A stretch of 64,000 nucleotides of DNA from Sanguinoderma infundibulare (GCA_032821775.1 JAVLRN010000004.1:3596001-3660000), one strand, 5' to 3'; shown: positions 33,927 to 46,780, counted from the first letter of the stretch. A program made the numbers and translations. Notes: generated by a model from the sequence alone, not told the origin.

Positions 33927-34247
33927 ATCAGTAAAGCCGGATTTTGCTTAACGGCTTAACAGCTTAACGGAAAATGGCCATCCTCCCCCCTGGATTTTGA
34001 TCGATATCCTGAGCAAGCTTCTACCTCCAACGTGTCCATGGGACATCTCTTTGTCCCCTGCCGTGTGCCAGTCAGAGTGCAGGAAAGTGGTGCTGGTAGA
34101 AGGGAGGTCGTCGGTAGCGGAACTTACGGGCGCTTAGAGACCTGCTTACGGCTTATCGGCTTACGGTGCTTAACGGCAGCTTAACGTGCTTAACGGTGCT
34201 TAGTGGCCCCGTTAAGCACCGTTAAGCAATTTCCGGAAGTACTGATG
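33927..34247 (+). mobile_element. 321-bp non-autonomous element, copy 1
   Basis: Begins CATCAGTAAAGCCGGATTTT and ends with the inverse of CATCAGTACTTCCGGAAATT, giving imperfect terminal inverted repeats with CATCAGTA outermost. Subterminal GCTTAACG / CGTTAAGC units are repeated, and near the right end they form a hairpin (TGCTTAACGGTGCTTA with its inverse). It has no coding capacity. The second copy, of exactly the same length, lies at 54450-54770 in the opposite orientation. The terminal CAGTA-like ends and subterminal repeats resemble hAT-type MITEs, but no target-site duplication could be fixed. Confidence 0.85.
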
Positions 34248-34779
34248 TGCACCGTCGGCTTGTCGTCAGATATAAGCTCAAGGATCTCCCCTATTACTAT
34301 CTCTGGAGGCAGTTTCTCGACAACCATGAGATCTAAATGATAGGCTGGTCAGAAAAGATGGCGAATAACCCCAAGGGGATGCACCCACATCAGGATTAGG
34401 ATGCGGGAGGCTCACCGGTGAATATTGAGATCACCGTGACCGGACGGAGGCAAGATGAGCGCCAAAGCATTTTGGGACAGACCCGAAAAAGGGCACCCCG
34501 GCAAGACCCGGCCGGTTCGCGGCCAAGCCCCGTCTCGGCGCTTCTGAACCTTCTCCGAGTCGTGACGTACCATGCTTCCACCAGCTCACACTGGCCTCTG
34601 CGCCGCTGCGCTTATGGACACATAATATGACCCCAAACGTTTTCCGAATATCTACGCACAATGATGGGGTAATGCTCCAAGACGGCTGCCATGTAAGTAC
34701 ATCCTCGACTCGAACTTTGTCACCCAAGGGCAACGATAACTCAATTCTCAGGCTCGGAATAGACTTGACTCAGATGTAC

Positions 34780-35166
34780 GCGCTGCGTACAGAAGACCGA
34801 TCGACATGTTCACACTGATATCAAATGTTGCAAATTTGGCTTTGTCAAAGCCATCAACGCTCGCCGCTATCGTGCCTCTGTCGCGTGGTCTGTGGAGGTC
34901 TGTGGAAGAGGCACTACGAGCTACGACTAGGGCCGCAATATGTCCCGTGCCGTCTCACAAGACGATAAGGGACGACTTAAGCTCGCCGAGCCCAGCAAGT
35001 GGATGACATCCTGAGCAAAGTGGTAACTACATTCGTATGGTCATATGGATAGCGCTATCTATGCCGCTTCTTAATGTCGTCTTGTTATAACAGAGCCACG
35101 GTCTTTCCTCCAACGGATTTCTGCGGCCCCTGTCATCTCCTCCATCCACCTCGGACGCTGTTCAGC
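34780..35166 (+). promoter_or_regulatory. conserved upstream region of transporter T2
   Basis: Same conserved blocks as the T1 upstream region. The TATA position reads TTATAA at about 35085 rather than TATAAAAG. The preceding 34248-34779 holds nothing recognised. Confidence 0.55.
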
Positions 35167-37455
35167 ATGAGCAGAAACCGCGCTTTTAGCGATCCAGACA
35201 AGGCGGGGCCGATCCTCGACGTCGAGCATGTTGCCGTCGCGGACAAGGAAGTCGACGCGGCGGCGCACCTCGTAGCGGGCCTTGACACAGAACTGACCCC
35301 GGAGGAGGCTGTCAAGCTCAGGAAGAAGATAGACTGGCACATCCTGCCTCTCATGTGCGGTAAGTTATTCCAATCGCCCGTCTATGTCAAGCCACCTCAT
35401 CCCAGGTTCTCGCGCAGCTCTCTACTGGATCCAGTTCATGGACAAGACGACATTGGGGAGTTCCGCTATCCTGGGCATCAGGTAGATGAAGCAATACGAG
35501 CTAAAATGCTATGGTTCATATCTTCCTTTAACCTCAGGAAAGCGACTCACCTCACGACGAACCAGTGCATCTTGCCCACTATTATTCCCTAGATCTGTTG
35601 CTGACCTACGCTCTGCAGGTACAATTGGTGCGGTGCACCACTCATACGCATTTCTCCCTTCCTGATCACGATGCAGCCTCGGGACGATCTTCTACATCGG
35701 CTACCTCACCTTCGAATATCCCCAGAACCTTGCTCTCCAACGATTTGCTGTTGGCAAATGGATGAGGTTCGTCGCGCTTCACCCTTGGAGCAGCCGCACT
35801 TCGTGGAGCTGACGCGCCGGCGTCCACCAGCCTCAACATCTTCGCATGGGGCGTGGCGCTCTGTTCGCACGCAGCCTGCAAGGGCTTCAGCGGACTCTTC
35901 GCCGTGCGGTTTGTTCTAGGCATGTGCGAAGGTTCGATTACCGCCGGCTTCATGATCGTCAGCTCCATGTTCTACACCCGCAATGAGCAGACGCTGCGGG
36001 TCGGGTACTGGTGTGAGTATCCCCGACGGATCCGTTCATTCGTTTGCTGACGGCGTTCTGACGTCCGACAGTCTTGATGAACGGAACAGGTAGGCGGTCG
36101 GCAGACGTCACGGGTCATGAGAATACTTACTCGGCCGCACGCACCACATGGCAGCGGGAATCGTCTCCGGCCTCCTTAGCTTTGGGATGTTGCACATCAA
36201 GACAAAGAACTTCGAGCCGTGGCAATGGTACGTATCCTCTAGCTCCTGTAGTCCCCACCCCATCCTGAACCACAGCGTCGTAGGCTCATAGTCATCACTG
36301 GAGGCCTGACCGTATTTGTTGCTGTATTATATTGGTACGTACGTGGGACGCGGCCGCACCACGGCCGGTCACTAGAATATTCGCCTAGGTTTCTCTTCCC
36401 AGACTCGCCCACGAACGCATGGTTTCTGACTGCGGAAGAACGCGCGAAGGCAGTCAAGCGCATCCAGGTCAGCCGCCCGCTGCCCGACTGTGTCCTCTGA
36501 TCACTCAAGCCCCAGCAGGAAAACCAAACTGGCGTCGAGAATAAATACTTCAAGCTCGAGCAGTACGTTTCTTAATCGATATCAGAGCATGGCGTTCTCA
36601 TGAAAATTGCAGGTTTTACGAGGCACTGTACGACCCAAAGACGTGGCTCTTCGCGCTCTTCTCCGCGGTCGCCAACGTCCCGAACAGCGTGGCAAATCAA
36701 GGGCAGACCATCGTCTCCTCGTTTGACTTTACCAATTTCCAGGCCGCGCTCCTCGGCTGCGTCAGCGGATTCGTCGCGATCGTCACCGTCTTCACTAGTG
36801 TGCAGCTCGCCGCGCGCTACAAGGACAGTCGCGCTTACGTCGGCGCGATCTACTACGTACCGTCTCTCCTTGGGGTGCTGGTCATGAACTTGCTCCCATG
36901 GAGCGACAAGGTCGGGCTGCTCTTCGGGTTGTGGCTGTCGGGCCTCAGCCTGGCGGGATTCGCCCTGGCTCTGTCGTGGATCTCAAGCGTCACCGCCGGA
37001 CACACGAAGCGCGTGACGACGAACGCTATCATGCTCATCGCGTTCTGCGTCGGGGATGCTGCTGGGCCGTTTATGCGGCAGGCGAAGTATCAGCCTCGGT
37101 GCGTACCTTTCCCACGTCGTTTGTGAAAGTGTGCGCTTACGACCGAGGGTTTTGCAGCGACCATGTTCCATGGATAATCATTGGCATTTGCCATGTCATT
37201 TGCCCCATCCTACTCCTCGCCATCCGGTTCCTCCTCGCGCGCGAGAACAGGAAGCGGGATGCGGAACCCGCAGACGACAAGTACGACAACATTTACATCG
37301 AGGTCGTCCTCCCCGACGGCACGCGGACCCAGCGCCGCGTGGATAAGGTACGCTCACGAGCTACACTGGGTGGTCGCTCGCTCATTCTGTGCGCTCCTCA
37401 GGAATTCTTGGACTTGACCGATATTCAGAATAGAGATTTCAGATATGTACTCTAA
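35167..37455 (+). CDS. MFS transporter T2, Dal5/allantoate permease type
   Basis: Intact paralogue of T1, with all 14 exons at the same positions: 35167-35359, 35418-35481, 35538-35564, 35619-35627, 35677-35766, 35831-36012, 36072-36089, 36155-36227, 36284-36334, 36389-36467, 36519-36562, 36613-37098, 37158-37347 and 37402-37455 (519 residues). All introns, including the last, are GT-AG. Exon 12 is one codon shorter than in T1. The residue spanning the microexon junction is Cys (YNC) where T1 has Trp (YNW), which may alter the second helix region. The Ser-Arg-Asn N-terminus (MSRNRAFSDPDK) is nearly the same as T1. A relic of gene U lies tail-to-tail 45 bp downstream. Confidence 0.9.
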
Positions 37456-37500
37456 CGCGCGCCCCGCAGCGCACCTCGCGAAACATATCACACAGTGTCT

Positions 37501-37600
37501 TCAGGATAGCACCGGGCCGTCGAAGCTTGAAAGGATATCTGGGTGGATATTCCCAGCACTTGGGCGGTTGACGGTGACGAGGATCACGGGCAGTGTCTCC
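37501..37600 (-). pseudogene. relic of gene U (C-terminal end)
   Basis: Minus-strand sequence encoding VNRPSAGNIHPDILSSF and a stop at 37501-37503 matches the last 30 residues of gene U (55052-55651). Similarity ends about 100 bp in. It sits convergent with T2, the same arrangement as the intact U beside T4. Confidence 0.8.
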
Positions 37601-38069
37601 GGAGGAGACCAGTACAAGTTTCGCGTTGACACTGGCTTGACCCCGACGGATTGGGTGTGGGACGATACGAGCTTGAACGACTGGGCGCAGAGTCGAATGT
37701 CTACCGCACCGACTAACTCCTTGAACGACCGTGACTCGGCGAATGTCAATTCTTGATCGAACCCAAACCGATTTGTGCAATAGACTCTTCTTTAGCTGCT
37801 CGGCCGGAGGACTCGATCAAAATCCGTTCTTCACGGAATGATCAGCCAGCCTCTTGACCGGGCCAGAGCATTTGCACCGTACTCTGTCCATTCGTCTTCC
37901 CCATCGCGACCCTGGTAGACTCGCACCGCGTTCCGCATTCGCGTCCCTTCCTCCCCTCCCTATATCAGTAGCGCGCCGGCGTGCTCCCTCGCTCGCTTGT
38001 CCCCTTTCTGTCCTTTCTCTCTACCTAGCCCTCGCGCCGTTCGTCCTCATCATCGCGTCTTCCGGCAAG

Positions 38070-40262
38070 ATGCGTCGGCGCCCACACCCGGCGTTCAACC
38101 ACGCTCGTCGACGGGGAGCTCAAGAATCCTCGCCGGTGTACATCGTGGATTCTCAAGCGGCCGACGTCAAGGGGATCTTGCTGGATCCAGGCGGTCCAGC
38201 CATGGCCTCTGGAGACGTGTTTGCTCCTGAAGCCGTTTCTGGGAAAGCGCCTCATGCGGAAGACCAGGTACGTAACCACTTTGTTCAAAGCGAGGAATGG
38301 CGGGTGTAGAAGGACGATCTCTAGGGAGAAGCGGGAAGGAACTCGTTCGCAGCCGTCAAGGCCGCCGCCGTCACGATAACGCTCTCAGGCGTGAATACGG
38401 TGTCGCTCTCCGAGTCGCTTGCGACAGTCAGCATCGGAGCGTCCTCCATATCTTCACGTGCGACCGCGCCTACCGCTACCACAACCTCAACCCCTACGCG
38501 CTCCACCGGCTCAGCCACCGGCACAGCTCCGACCTCAAGCTTCGACTCTGGCCAGCCCTCCTCCGATCAACCTGGAGAGTTAAAACATGCCGGGCTTTAC
38601 GCCGGCATCGCGTTCGGAGTCATCGCAGGCCTTACCGTCATCATTGCGCTGCTTGTGTACTGGCTCCGCGTCCGTACCCGCACACATCGCCGGTCCGTGA
38701 ACCGCATGGCGACCTGGCCCTGGGACCATGACCGGCTCGGCGTGCGGCGGGACACCCATACCTTCCATGGCGGCGGCGGAGGCAACCGAGGCCTGAGCAA
38801 GTGGGACCCATCCCGGATGGTCGAAGCATCGTCGGGCGCAGGAAAGGCCCGGTTCACGATCGACGACGACGACGACGGCCCGCCCAGGCTCCTCGCACAC
38901 GACGTGCGGTTGCGAGATAGCTATGCGTTCCCGCTCCCACCTCGCGCTCCCCCAATGCCGACGCGCACGCGCATGCGCATGCGCGCCGACAGCTCGTACC
39001 GCGGAAGCCCGTTCGTCACCATCCCGCTGCATGCGGACACGGACCGCGAGCTGAGCGTGCGCGACATGGCGCAGGAGATGGGCGCGCTCAAGATCACGAA
39101 CCTCATGCCGGGCGACATCAGCGAGTCGAGCCGCGCGAGCACTGCGCTCGGTATCAGGACCAGGGACAGCTCGCCGTCGTCCAGCATCGATTTCGCGACT
39201 CCGACTCAATCGCATCCGATGACTTCCGAGGACGGCACCCCTCGACACCCATGGGCGCCGCTGCGAACTTGGAAGAGTCGTAGTAGTCGGGGTGGGTGGC
39301 AGGACGGATACCTGCTCGATGACGGCGACGACGTCCCCGTACCGTTCCCCGGAAGCAGTCCTGTTGTCGCCCCCGACGCCGAGATGAAGCAGGAGGGCTG
39401 GGCAGCCTCGATCCGCTCCAACCTGTTCAACGCACTCAACGCGGTCGTCGGCACCAACGCATCGCAGGTCAACCTGGCAGAAAGCCACAGCCCAAGTGGG
39501 AGTGATACCCTCACGCGTGCGCCCGAGCGGCGCAACAGCCAACGCTCTCGTGGCCTGAGCGGACCTCGCGAGAAACACGGACGAATGTCTCGGTCGAGCA
39601 CCCAGAGCACTACTCCGAGCGCGAGCGGATGGACATTGGAGGAGACGGGGCAGGGAAGAGGGGTCGTACACATCCGCGGACATCCGGAACCAGGAAAGCT
39701 ACTCACCGAGGACCCATTCTCCGACAATCCGCAGGTTCCAACTACAGAGACGCACAAACCAACCCCGAACATGGGTCCACGCGGGCGTGCATCGAGTACG
39801 GACTCGGACGACGGCCAGCCTACGACTCGGAGCAACGGAACGCCAGCAACGGCTGTGGTGAGCTCGCATCCACCCCGTCTCCCAAGCATCCCGAGCATGT
39901 CTCCATCGGCGAGCGAAGGTGGTTCGGAAGCAGGCCAAGCCAGGCAAGGGACTCGGTCAACAGCGCGCTTCCAGCACCGCAAGCGGACGAAGAGGCGCCG
40001 CCCTACGGCCATCACGCGGAAGTCGTCCTCGCAGTGCTCCGCAGTGTCCGTTGGGTCCGAAATGTCGCGCACGTCCAGCATCACCTCCGAGGGCTTGACG
40101 GATGCCGAACGGTTCGCCAAGCGTGTTTTACAGGAGCGTCGGAGACGTGTGATGGAGATGACCGTGGGCCGGAGCAAGACGGGTCGGGCGAGGGCGACGA
40201 CGATATCGCGGCGCCGCCCAAAGGAGAGGTTCAAGCAGAGGTTGGCGAACCAGGCGTCGTAG
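38070..40262 (+). CDS. single-pass membrane protein with Ser/Thr-rich ectodomain
   Basis: Exons 38070-38267 and 38325-40262, with one 57-nt intron (GTACGT...CTAG, phase 0), give 711 residues. A Ser/Thr-rich stretch (about residues 95-150) precedes one membrane helix (AGIAFGVIAGLTVIIALLVY, near residues 158-178) and a basic stop-transfer (RVRTRTHRR). The cytosolic part (about 530 residues) is Ser/Pro/Arg-rich with the acidic run DDDDD and a basic C-terminus. The layout resembles fungal mid2/Wsc-like sensors or basidiomycete glycine/serine-rich membrane proteins, but no Cys-rich WSC domain is present. No signal peptide is visible at ATG 38070; a hydrophobic stretch upstream (about 37990-38060) lies in the same frame and could belong to a longer N-terminus starting at 37854. 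The function is unknown. Confidence 0.72.
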
Positions 40263-40369
40263 CGTGTGATGCATTACGGGCTGTGGCGCCTACTTATGAA
40301 TACATGCGTCTGGATTTGAATCCTGCCTGCTAGGGATATAGGCGTGGTCACGATACCGGGACTTGGGAT

Positions 40370-43300
40370 TCACATCGATACAGTGGCATAGCCAAACGTC
40401 GAACCTTCTAGCCCTCTGGCGACGAGGGTGAATTGTTGGGCAGCTTCGCGGGTGCGTTTGAGCGAACGCGATCTGGGGAATGATCAGGGTCAGCCAACGG
40501 AAGCGGAGCTGTTGTGTTTGATCGAGCACACACCCAAACACAGTTTTGATGAACTTGTTCTTCGCGTCCGCATTTGCCCGACACTGATAGAAATTCTCCT
40601 GTATGTGTGTTTAGATCGATATGTGGGCGATATGAAAAGGCAAGACGTACAGCGAACAGAATATTGGTCATCCATAGCTTGCTCTCGGCGGGGTATCGCG
40701 TGATCATCGTCGACAAGAGCTCGATGAGATTCGGCATGGCGGATCGGGGGGCGACACCAGCGAAACCAAATAACACCGCGCGCATTACCGGCATTCCGTG
40801 CGCTTGAGCAAATGTCGTCTTCGCGTGAGCGAAGTCGTCATTGGTCGATGTGCGGTTGATGATGACGCTCTATGTTAGAAGTGAGCCTCGTTGACCAGGA
40901 GTCAGGACTGCCAAGAGGGCATAAGACGTACCAGGAACGTGCATGAGGACGTCAGCGAGTATCGCTCTTGTAGTGATAAGGCGGTGATGGCGCATTGTAT
41001 TAGCGCATCGAACAACTCCTGCGGGAGGCGGTAGAACATCGGGAGGAAGTGGTGGACAAACTAGCATGTCACCGATGTGAGGACGAGCTACATGCCTCAT
41101 CCGTCTGACGACTCACCGACTCCATCAAACCGAAGAAAGCTTGGACGACGTCCGGGTTCGAAACCATGACGCCTGGCTGCGAGAAAGCGGTCAAGGACGT
41201 CCGAAGCAAAACAGTGAGGACATTCAAAGCGATCTCGGATGATTCCGGGCTTGGCTCGGGTTTGAAGGTGGTAGGGACGAGGGACGGCGGATTGAGTTGG
41301 ATGATGAGCATAGTCGCAAGCGAGAGCCACACTGCTGTCAACTGCCGCTGCGCCGCCATGCAGACAAGCTCGAGCAGCGGTCCGGCGGGAAGGGAGATGA
41401 GAGTGAGGTCCGAGGGGAGAGCAGTGATCGCCTTGAACAGATCACTCAGACCCTGTGACTATCAACGTCAGCGAGCCATCTCGAAACCGCGGACTGAAGC
41501 ATGCTCACATCGCTGATGGTCGCATCTGTGGACCAGAGCTCGACCGAACTTCGAATAGCCGAGAGGATGGCTTCACGGAGCTTGACCACCCGAGAGTCCT
41601 CCCGTGCCCTGCTCATTTCCTCCATCGTAGCCTGGACGTCCGGCGAATCATCCTGTGCCAACAGGGAGTCTGTGACTCGTGTCAAGCCTCGCGCTACACC
41701 AGTCAAAGTCTCCAGCTGCAATACAGCCATCGCGCGCGCCTCATCTGGTAGCTGTGCCGATAAGATAAGCCATTGAAATGATAGGAGTTAAGTTGCTCTT
41801 ACCTGGCCTGCAGACTGCAGGGCTTCGAATAGTTTCGAGACAACAGGACTGACAATCGCCTAATGCAGAGTCAGCACTCGCACACGGGGGACCTCTACAT
41901 TGCTTACTTCTACAGGTGGGATCTCCTCTGCGGCAGGCAACGCCTGGATCACACTGGCAATCGATTGAAGAACCTTCGACTTCTCGGTATCCTGCAACAA
42001 ACGACGTTGACACGTCGGTCCGCACGAACAAACATAAAACAGATGAGAAGAACGCACAGGAATCCCCGTCAGGCCTGCATGCAGCTCCCCGAACGCGCTG
42101 ATATGGGGAGCCAGCGCGGTGCGGTTCGCGTCGCACAAGTCTCGCAGTGCGTTCGCGGCGAAGAGGCATAGGGAGGGATCCGTCAGCGCAGATACGACAT
42201 ACGTGATCGCGTTCATGAGAGGCGATGGAGTAGGCGATTCTGGTACTTGAGCTGGCTGGGTAGTGAACCAAGACGCGTAGCTTCCTGTGTACCATGTAGC
42301 AGGAAGTAGGTCGCGGTAAGCAGCCCGCTCTATTGCATAAAGATAGCGAACTAACCGATTAGGTGAAGAGCGGTCGTACGAACGCGGTCATCGCCTGCTT
42401 TAGGTAACCTGCTCAGGATTTCGGGACCGAACACCTGTCGCAGGTAAGGAGAATCTTCGACGGGAACAGCTTCTTGGACGGCCATCACACAGTGTAGTGT
42501 GGCTTCGATTTCCTGGACCTTTCCATGAGTATTTGGGGGTACATGTGGCTATGCGCTACTCACGTTCCATTCTTCGCGCTCTTGGCGTGTCGACAAACGC
42601 TGCAGAACATCATTGACATAGAAAGAGAGCATGTCGTCTCGCAGGACATAATACCTGCACATCGCAATAGTCAGAAACTGAATGTAGATACAGGCTACGT
42701 GGCGCACGCGTTGATCAATGTATCCCCAACGTCTCTTCGATACCTGAGGTTCCTGGTTAGTATGTGTCAGGTATATGCGTCAAAGAGACACGCACGATTT
42801 GAATTTGTCACGTTGATCTAATATCACTTTAGTGTCTCATATGCTAATAAACCAGGAAGAACCGCACCTCTCGCCCACTCGTTCAGCACCGCTCTCGGCG
42901 GCCACATGACCTTCCTCCTCAACACGCTCACAAGCTCCGTGTACACCGCTCTTGCCACCGGCATCATGTCCCGCTCCCGCTCCACGCCCTGCTGCCCCTC
43001 GTCCCCATCCTCCGCGTAGTCGAACCCGAAGTCCGAATTCCACAGCGCCTCCTGGAACAGGTACCAGTAGCTCAGCGTCATCTCGCTCTCCTCCTCGTCC
43101 ACGCCGTAGTATCCCGCCAGCGCAGTGTACGCGAGCAGCAGCCGGAGGAAGTTCTGCACGAGATGCGAGACCGCGGGGAGCGGTGACGGGATTGGGAAGG
43201 GACATGGCGGCGGCTGAGAGACTTGCGCGGGCGCGGCGATGTTCTTCGCAAAGTACATCGCCGAGTGGTCTCCTAGAGCGACAAGCAGCTTGCAGAGAGA

Positions 43301-45279
43301 GCGAGAAATCTCGTCGACGACACCGCCTAGGCCGGGAAGAAATGCGAGGTCAGCTAAGGGGAGGGAAGCGAGATATGGGGAGACACGCAACTGTTGACCG
43401 TTTGTTGGACGATCACGTTGCCGTACCGTTCGAGCCAGAGCAGAAGCGGTTCGGTGACGGTCTTAGTGCCGGCCCCGTCGGAGAGCGCGGATTTCGACAG
43501 GAGCTCTTGCAGGGCGTCAGAGGCAGAGATGAAGGCTTGGTCATCGTACTCTGGCGTGGGTGACTCTGTCCTGGGGATCATGAGAGAGAGGAGCAGTGGA
43601 ATGAGCGGTGTCAGGCCACTATCCGAGATGCCGGAGGTCAGCCGAAGGTTGTAGTAGTAGATCGGAGTGCAACTCACTTCGCCGGGAGAATGCTCATCCA
43701 GGCCTGAAGGCACTTGAGGGCCGACGTGAGCTCCTGCGGCGACCGTTGTATCGCTGGAGTCTTGATGCAATCGCTAATGGCTCCAACGACCATGGGCACG
43801 GTGCTGTCGAGTGTACTTTGCATCTGAGCCCTATCGGAACACAAGCGGTGCATGAGGATCCAGTTGCTGAAAGACAGTAATTAATCTCGACGAACTTGCT
43901 GGGTGGAAGGAGGTCGGCGCTCTCCATCTCCTCCGCGACAATAGACAGGAAGTCGAGCAAGTGTTCCGGGGGTACGCCCATGCCGCAAAGTGTGTTGATG
44001 GTCGCGCGCAACCAGTCGGGCCAGCGAGATGGGTGACCGGGATGAAGTTTGATTGCAAGAGAAGTAATCTGTCGTTACACGGAACTTCGAAACTTGTACG
44101 TAGCGCGGCAGACAGGAGGCGACGCACTGCAACGAAGAGTTTACGAAGAATTACTTTGTTCTGCCCCGCCGTGACCGCACGACCGGTGAGCTCGAGCACC
44201 ATGTCTTTTAACTGCACTGCCGAGTCCGCTGGTACAGTTTCCCTACAAATCAGCAATATCAGGTGAATGCGCTTCCTTTCAAACCTATCAGCACGTACCA
44301 GTCCCTTGCGATCTTGACCTGGAGGGTGTGCGCGCCGAAGAATTGCACGGTCGCGTCCGCGTGGCTCAAGAAAGGTAGGACTAAACCCCATGCCTCTGGC
44401 CGTCGCTGAATCTCAAAGAGCTCCTGTTGCAGGCGCCGTTGATCATCCGAGGACAAATGGTTTCCCGGTGAGTGTGATTGTTGTATCAACTATACAGGCG
44501 ATGTTAGCACTGGGTTCGCGGCACCGACAAGAGGGGGACCGCGTGTAGGAAGGACACGGGTCAGGTATATCCGACTCGAGTAGGGGTATGTACGTATGCA
44601 CCCGTACCCGCTGGGACGTACCCGCGGATCCGTCGGTGCAAGCTGCCGCAAAACCAATTTCGTCGGGAGCCCCATCGTGATTGCGCCATCGACGCTGCTG
44701 TACTCTTCAAGGGGGCGCTTCGGACAAAGACAGCGCAAACGAGATATCGCGACTAGAAAAGTGGGGCCAGGCTGCGACTTCCTTGGACACGGCCACAACG
44801 ACAACATTGACAAGCCGTCTGGAGCGCGAGTCCGATGGGTGGCCCTCCCGTTCTCGCGCTCTTGATCGGGAGTCCGTCAATTGCAACCCTCCCTATCGCG
44901 GTACGATTGACACTCGTCGGCGATAGCTTCGGCGCCGAAGTCCTCCAGTTCACGCGTCTGCAGCTTCAGCAAGGTCTTCAGGGGATCCTCTCTCGTGTGT
45001 CTCGGTCATGGATGATCCATGTTTCCCAACCTTCACGGGCACTGACGCAAATAAAGCCCAACTCGCCATCCCTATGCCCATGCCAGTGTGCATATTACAG
45101 CCGGCCGAATGCAGGAGTTCCCCTCGTTTTGTCCGTCACCGCCAAACCAACGATACGTCACGATGCCTCATTGATATCCCGGCCCAATGACCGAAAAATC
45201 AATCAATATTCGAAAAACTCACCTGAGCAGCTCGGGTCACATCCTCGTGCCCAAGAACCGGCAGGAAACTCGCCGACAT
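40370..45279 (-). CDS. importin-beta family nuclear transport receptor (importin-13 / Kap122-like)
   Basis: A HEAT-repeat karyopherin that would carry cargo through nuclear pores under Ran-GTP control. Twenty exons on the minus strand: 45279-45223, 44489-44299, 44242-44128, 44068-43896, 43830-43678, 43618-43392, 43353-42868, 42817-42796, 42743-42708, 42654-42564, 42518-42356, 42284-42058, 41991-41908, 41859-41803, 41751-41509, 41452-41117, 41060-40932, 40869-40651, 40598-40534 and 40472-40370, for 1058 residues. The N-terminal repeat reads RRPEAWGLVLPFLSHADATV then QFFGAHTLQVKIARDW, the importin-beta N-terminal signature. The C-terminus reads SLKRTREAAQQFTLVARGL. The length fits importin-13/Pdr6 (950-1050 residues). 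All 19 introns keep phase. Intron 1 is unusually long (733 nt). A damaged copy of the first exons lies at 50760-51440. Confidence 0.9.
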
Positions 45280-46452
45280 GCAGCCAACAGGACAACACAC
45301 ACACCACAGCCGTTCGAGATCGACAGGGACTGCGACAACCGTTAAGAAGATGACGATAGATGGGCGTCGCTCGGTCCAGTGAGGCCTGGGTGCAGGGGAA
45401 AGTAAACAGGAGGGAGGGAGATGGAGGAGACAGTGAGCAAGGGCCAAGGACCAGCAAGGAGCGCATCGACCAGTCGGGTAATCAAAGCGCCGGATGTCAG
45501 ATTACATAATCATCTGGCCATATGCCCTGTGGGACTGGAACGTTTGCGCGTTTGTTGGGGTCCTGGTACCAGTGGGGATTGTTAACCCGATAGCGATACT
45601 GGCGAGCTTCGTGTATTCCTTGTCAGGTGCCGTCGAACTTGAACGTCTTTAAACTGAACGTCGCAGGTGGAGGCGTTTGGGGAATCGAAACTCATCGTCG
45701 CGCACACGAACCAAGAGCCGTCCAAATGTCACGGCTCGCCCAAACCGCGCTGGGACCTCCGGAACTTTCACCACCGCAAGACGAATCTCGGGGACTAAAC
45801 AGACTGGTAGGCGACACCGTAGTGGTTTACGGCCCAGACGCTACGTGGAGTTACCTGCATCATCCTCACGATGACGAGATTGAATTGTCCACAAGTACAG
45901 ACGTCAAAGCCTAGAGGCCGACCGTAAAGAGCTTGGAATATTTCGAGCTCGGGATTGAGCGCGGACGAGATGTAACCAGTACCCTGTCATGTACTTCTAC
46001 ATGTATCATATACGGACCGCCATTTCATACACGAGACAAAGGAGACGCGCTCCGAAGGGGGACCTGAAGGCAACGGAAACAGCGAAAGAAGACTGCAGGC
46101 ACGAGAGACGCGACAGCGAAACCTGAACTCGTACAAGGAAAAAGGGCAAGACAAACGTCGTAGGGAGTGTAGTCCGTCGAACTTTCCAACTTATTTGCGC
46201 CAACGATGCCATGTCCATATTGGTCCAACAAATAGATGGGAAAGCTCGACGAGCGATCTCGCCTGTCGAAAACCGTATGCTTCTCGCCACAACATGGAAC
46301 ATCAGATGATTTGCATGTCGTACAAGAACCCTATGGTCTTCGTGAGGGGGGTTCCGTGTAGAACCTCCATCTGGTTGCGGTAGACGTCAGTTGAATCGTA
46401 GCAAGCTCTGCATAGTCAAGACACGCGAAACGTACCAAATGTAAGTCTTGGG
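45280..46452. other. No gene recognised
   Basis: 5' flank of the importin, with short frames only. A Pro/Gly-rich frame near 45627-45914 is not supported by splice signals or family resemblance. Confidence 0.4.
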
Positions 46453-46780
46453 TTAGGTTCGGCCACGGTGTTTGGACACGCCACCCCTTCTGGTGCGGCC
46501 TCTCTTCGGGCGTGTCATGAGGTGGTCCGCATCGACGTGACGCTTTAGGTCGCTAGGCTTGGAGAAATCGCGAGTGCAGTCGAGCCACTCGCATGCGAAG
46601 CGCGGCTGCGCAGGCTCATGCGTAGCGTAGTGCGCCCAAAAGTTCGACAGACGATCTTTGATACCTGTGGACAATCAGTGACTTCGTTCATATCCAGTCA
46701 CTCGTGGAGATAGCCGACGTACGAATTCCACACCTCGTGCACTGGTACAAGGTCACGCCGGCCTCAGTATCGTAGAGCAT
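46453..46780 (-). CDS. small two-finger C2H2 zinc-finger protein
   Basis: Exons 46780-46723 and 46664-46453 (58-nt intron, GTACGT...ACAG, phase 1) give 89 residues. Finger 1 reads CTRCGIRIKDRLSNFWAHY and then ATH; its coding sequence is interrupted by the intron. Finger 2 reads CEWLDCTRDFSKPSDLKRH and then VDADH (C-x4-C-x12-H-x5-H). The C-terminus is strongly basic (RPKRGRTRRGG), nuclear-localisation-like. It is probably a DNA-binding protein, possibly the remaining C-terminal end of a larger regulator, since the 5' side has been joined to SPM-family sequence at about 46850. ATG 46780 is the first in-frame ATG. Confidence 0.55.

Noticed and set aside
38580..40234. Two long minus-strand frames opposite the Ser/Thr-rich membrane protein gene
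   Set aside because: Shadow frames due to high GC third positions. The plus strand has the coherent membrane helix, stop-transfer and intron.
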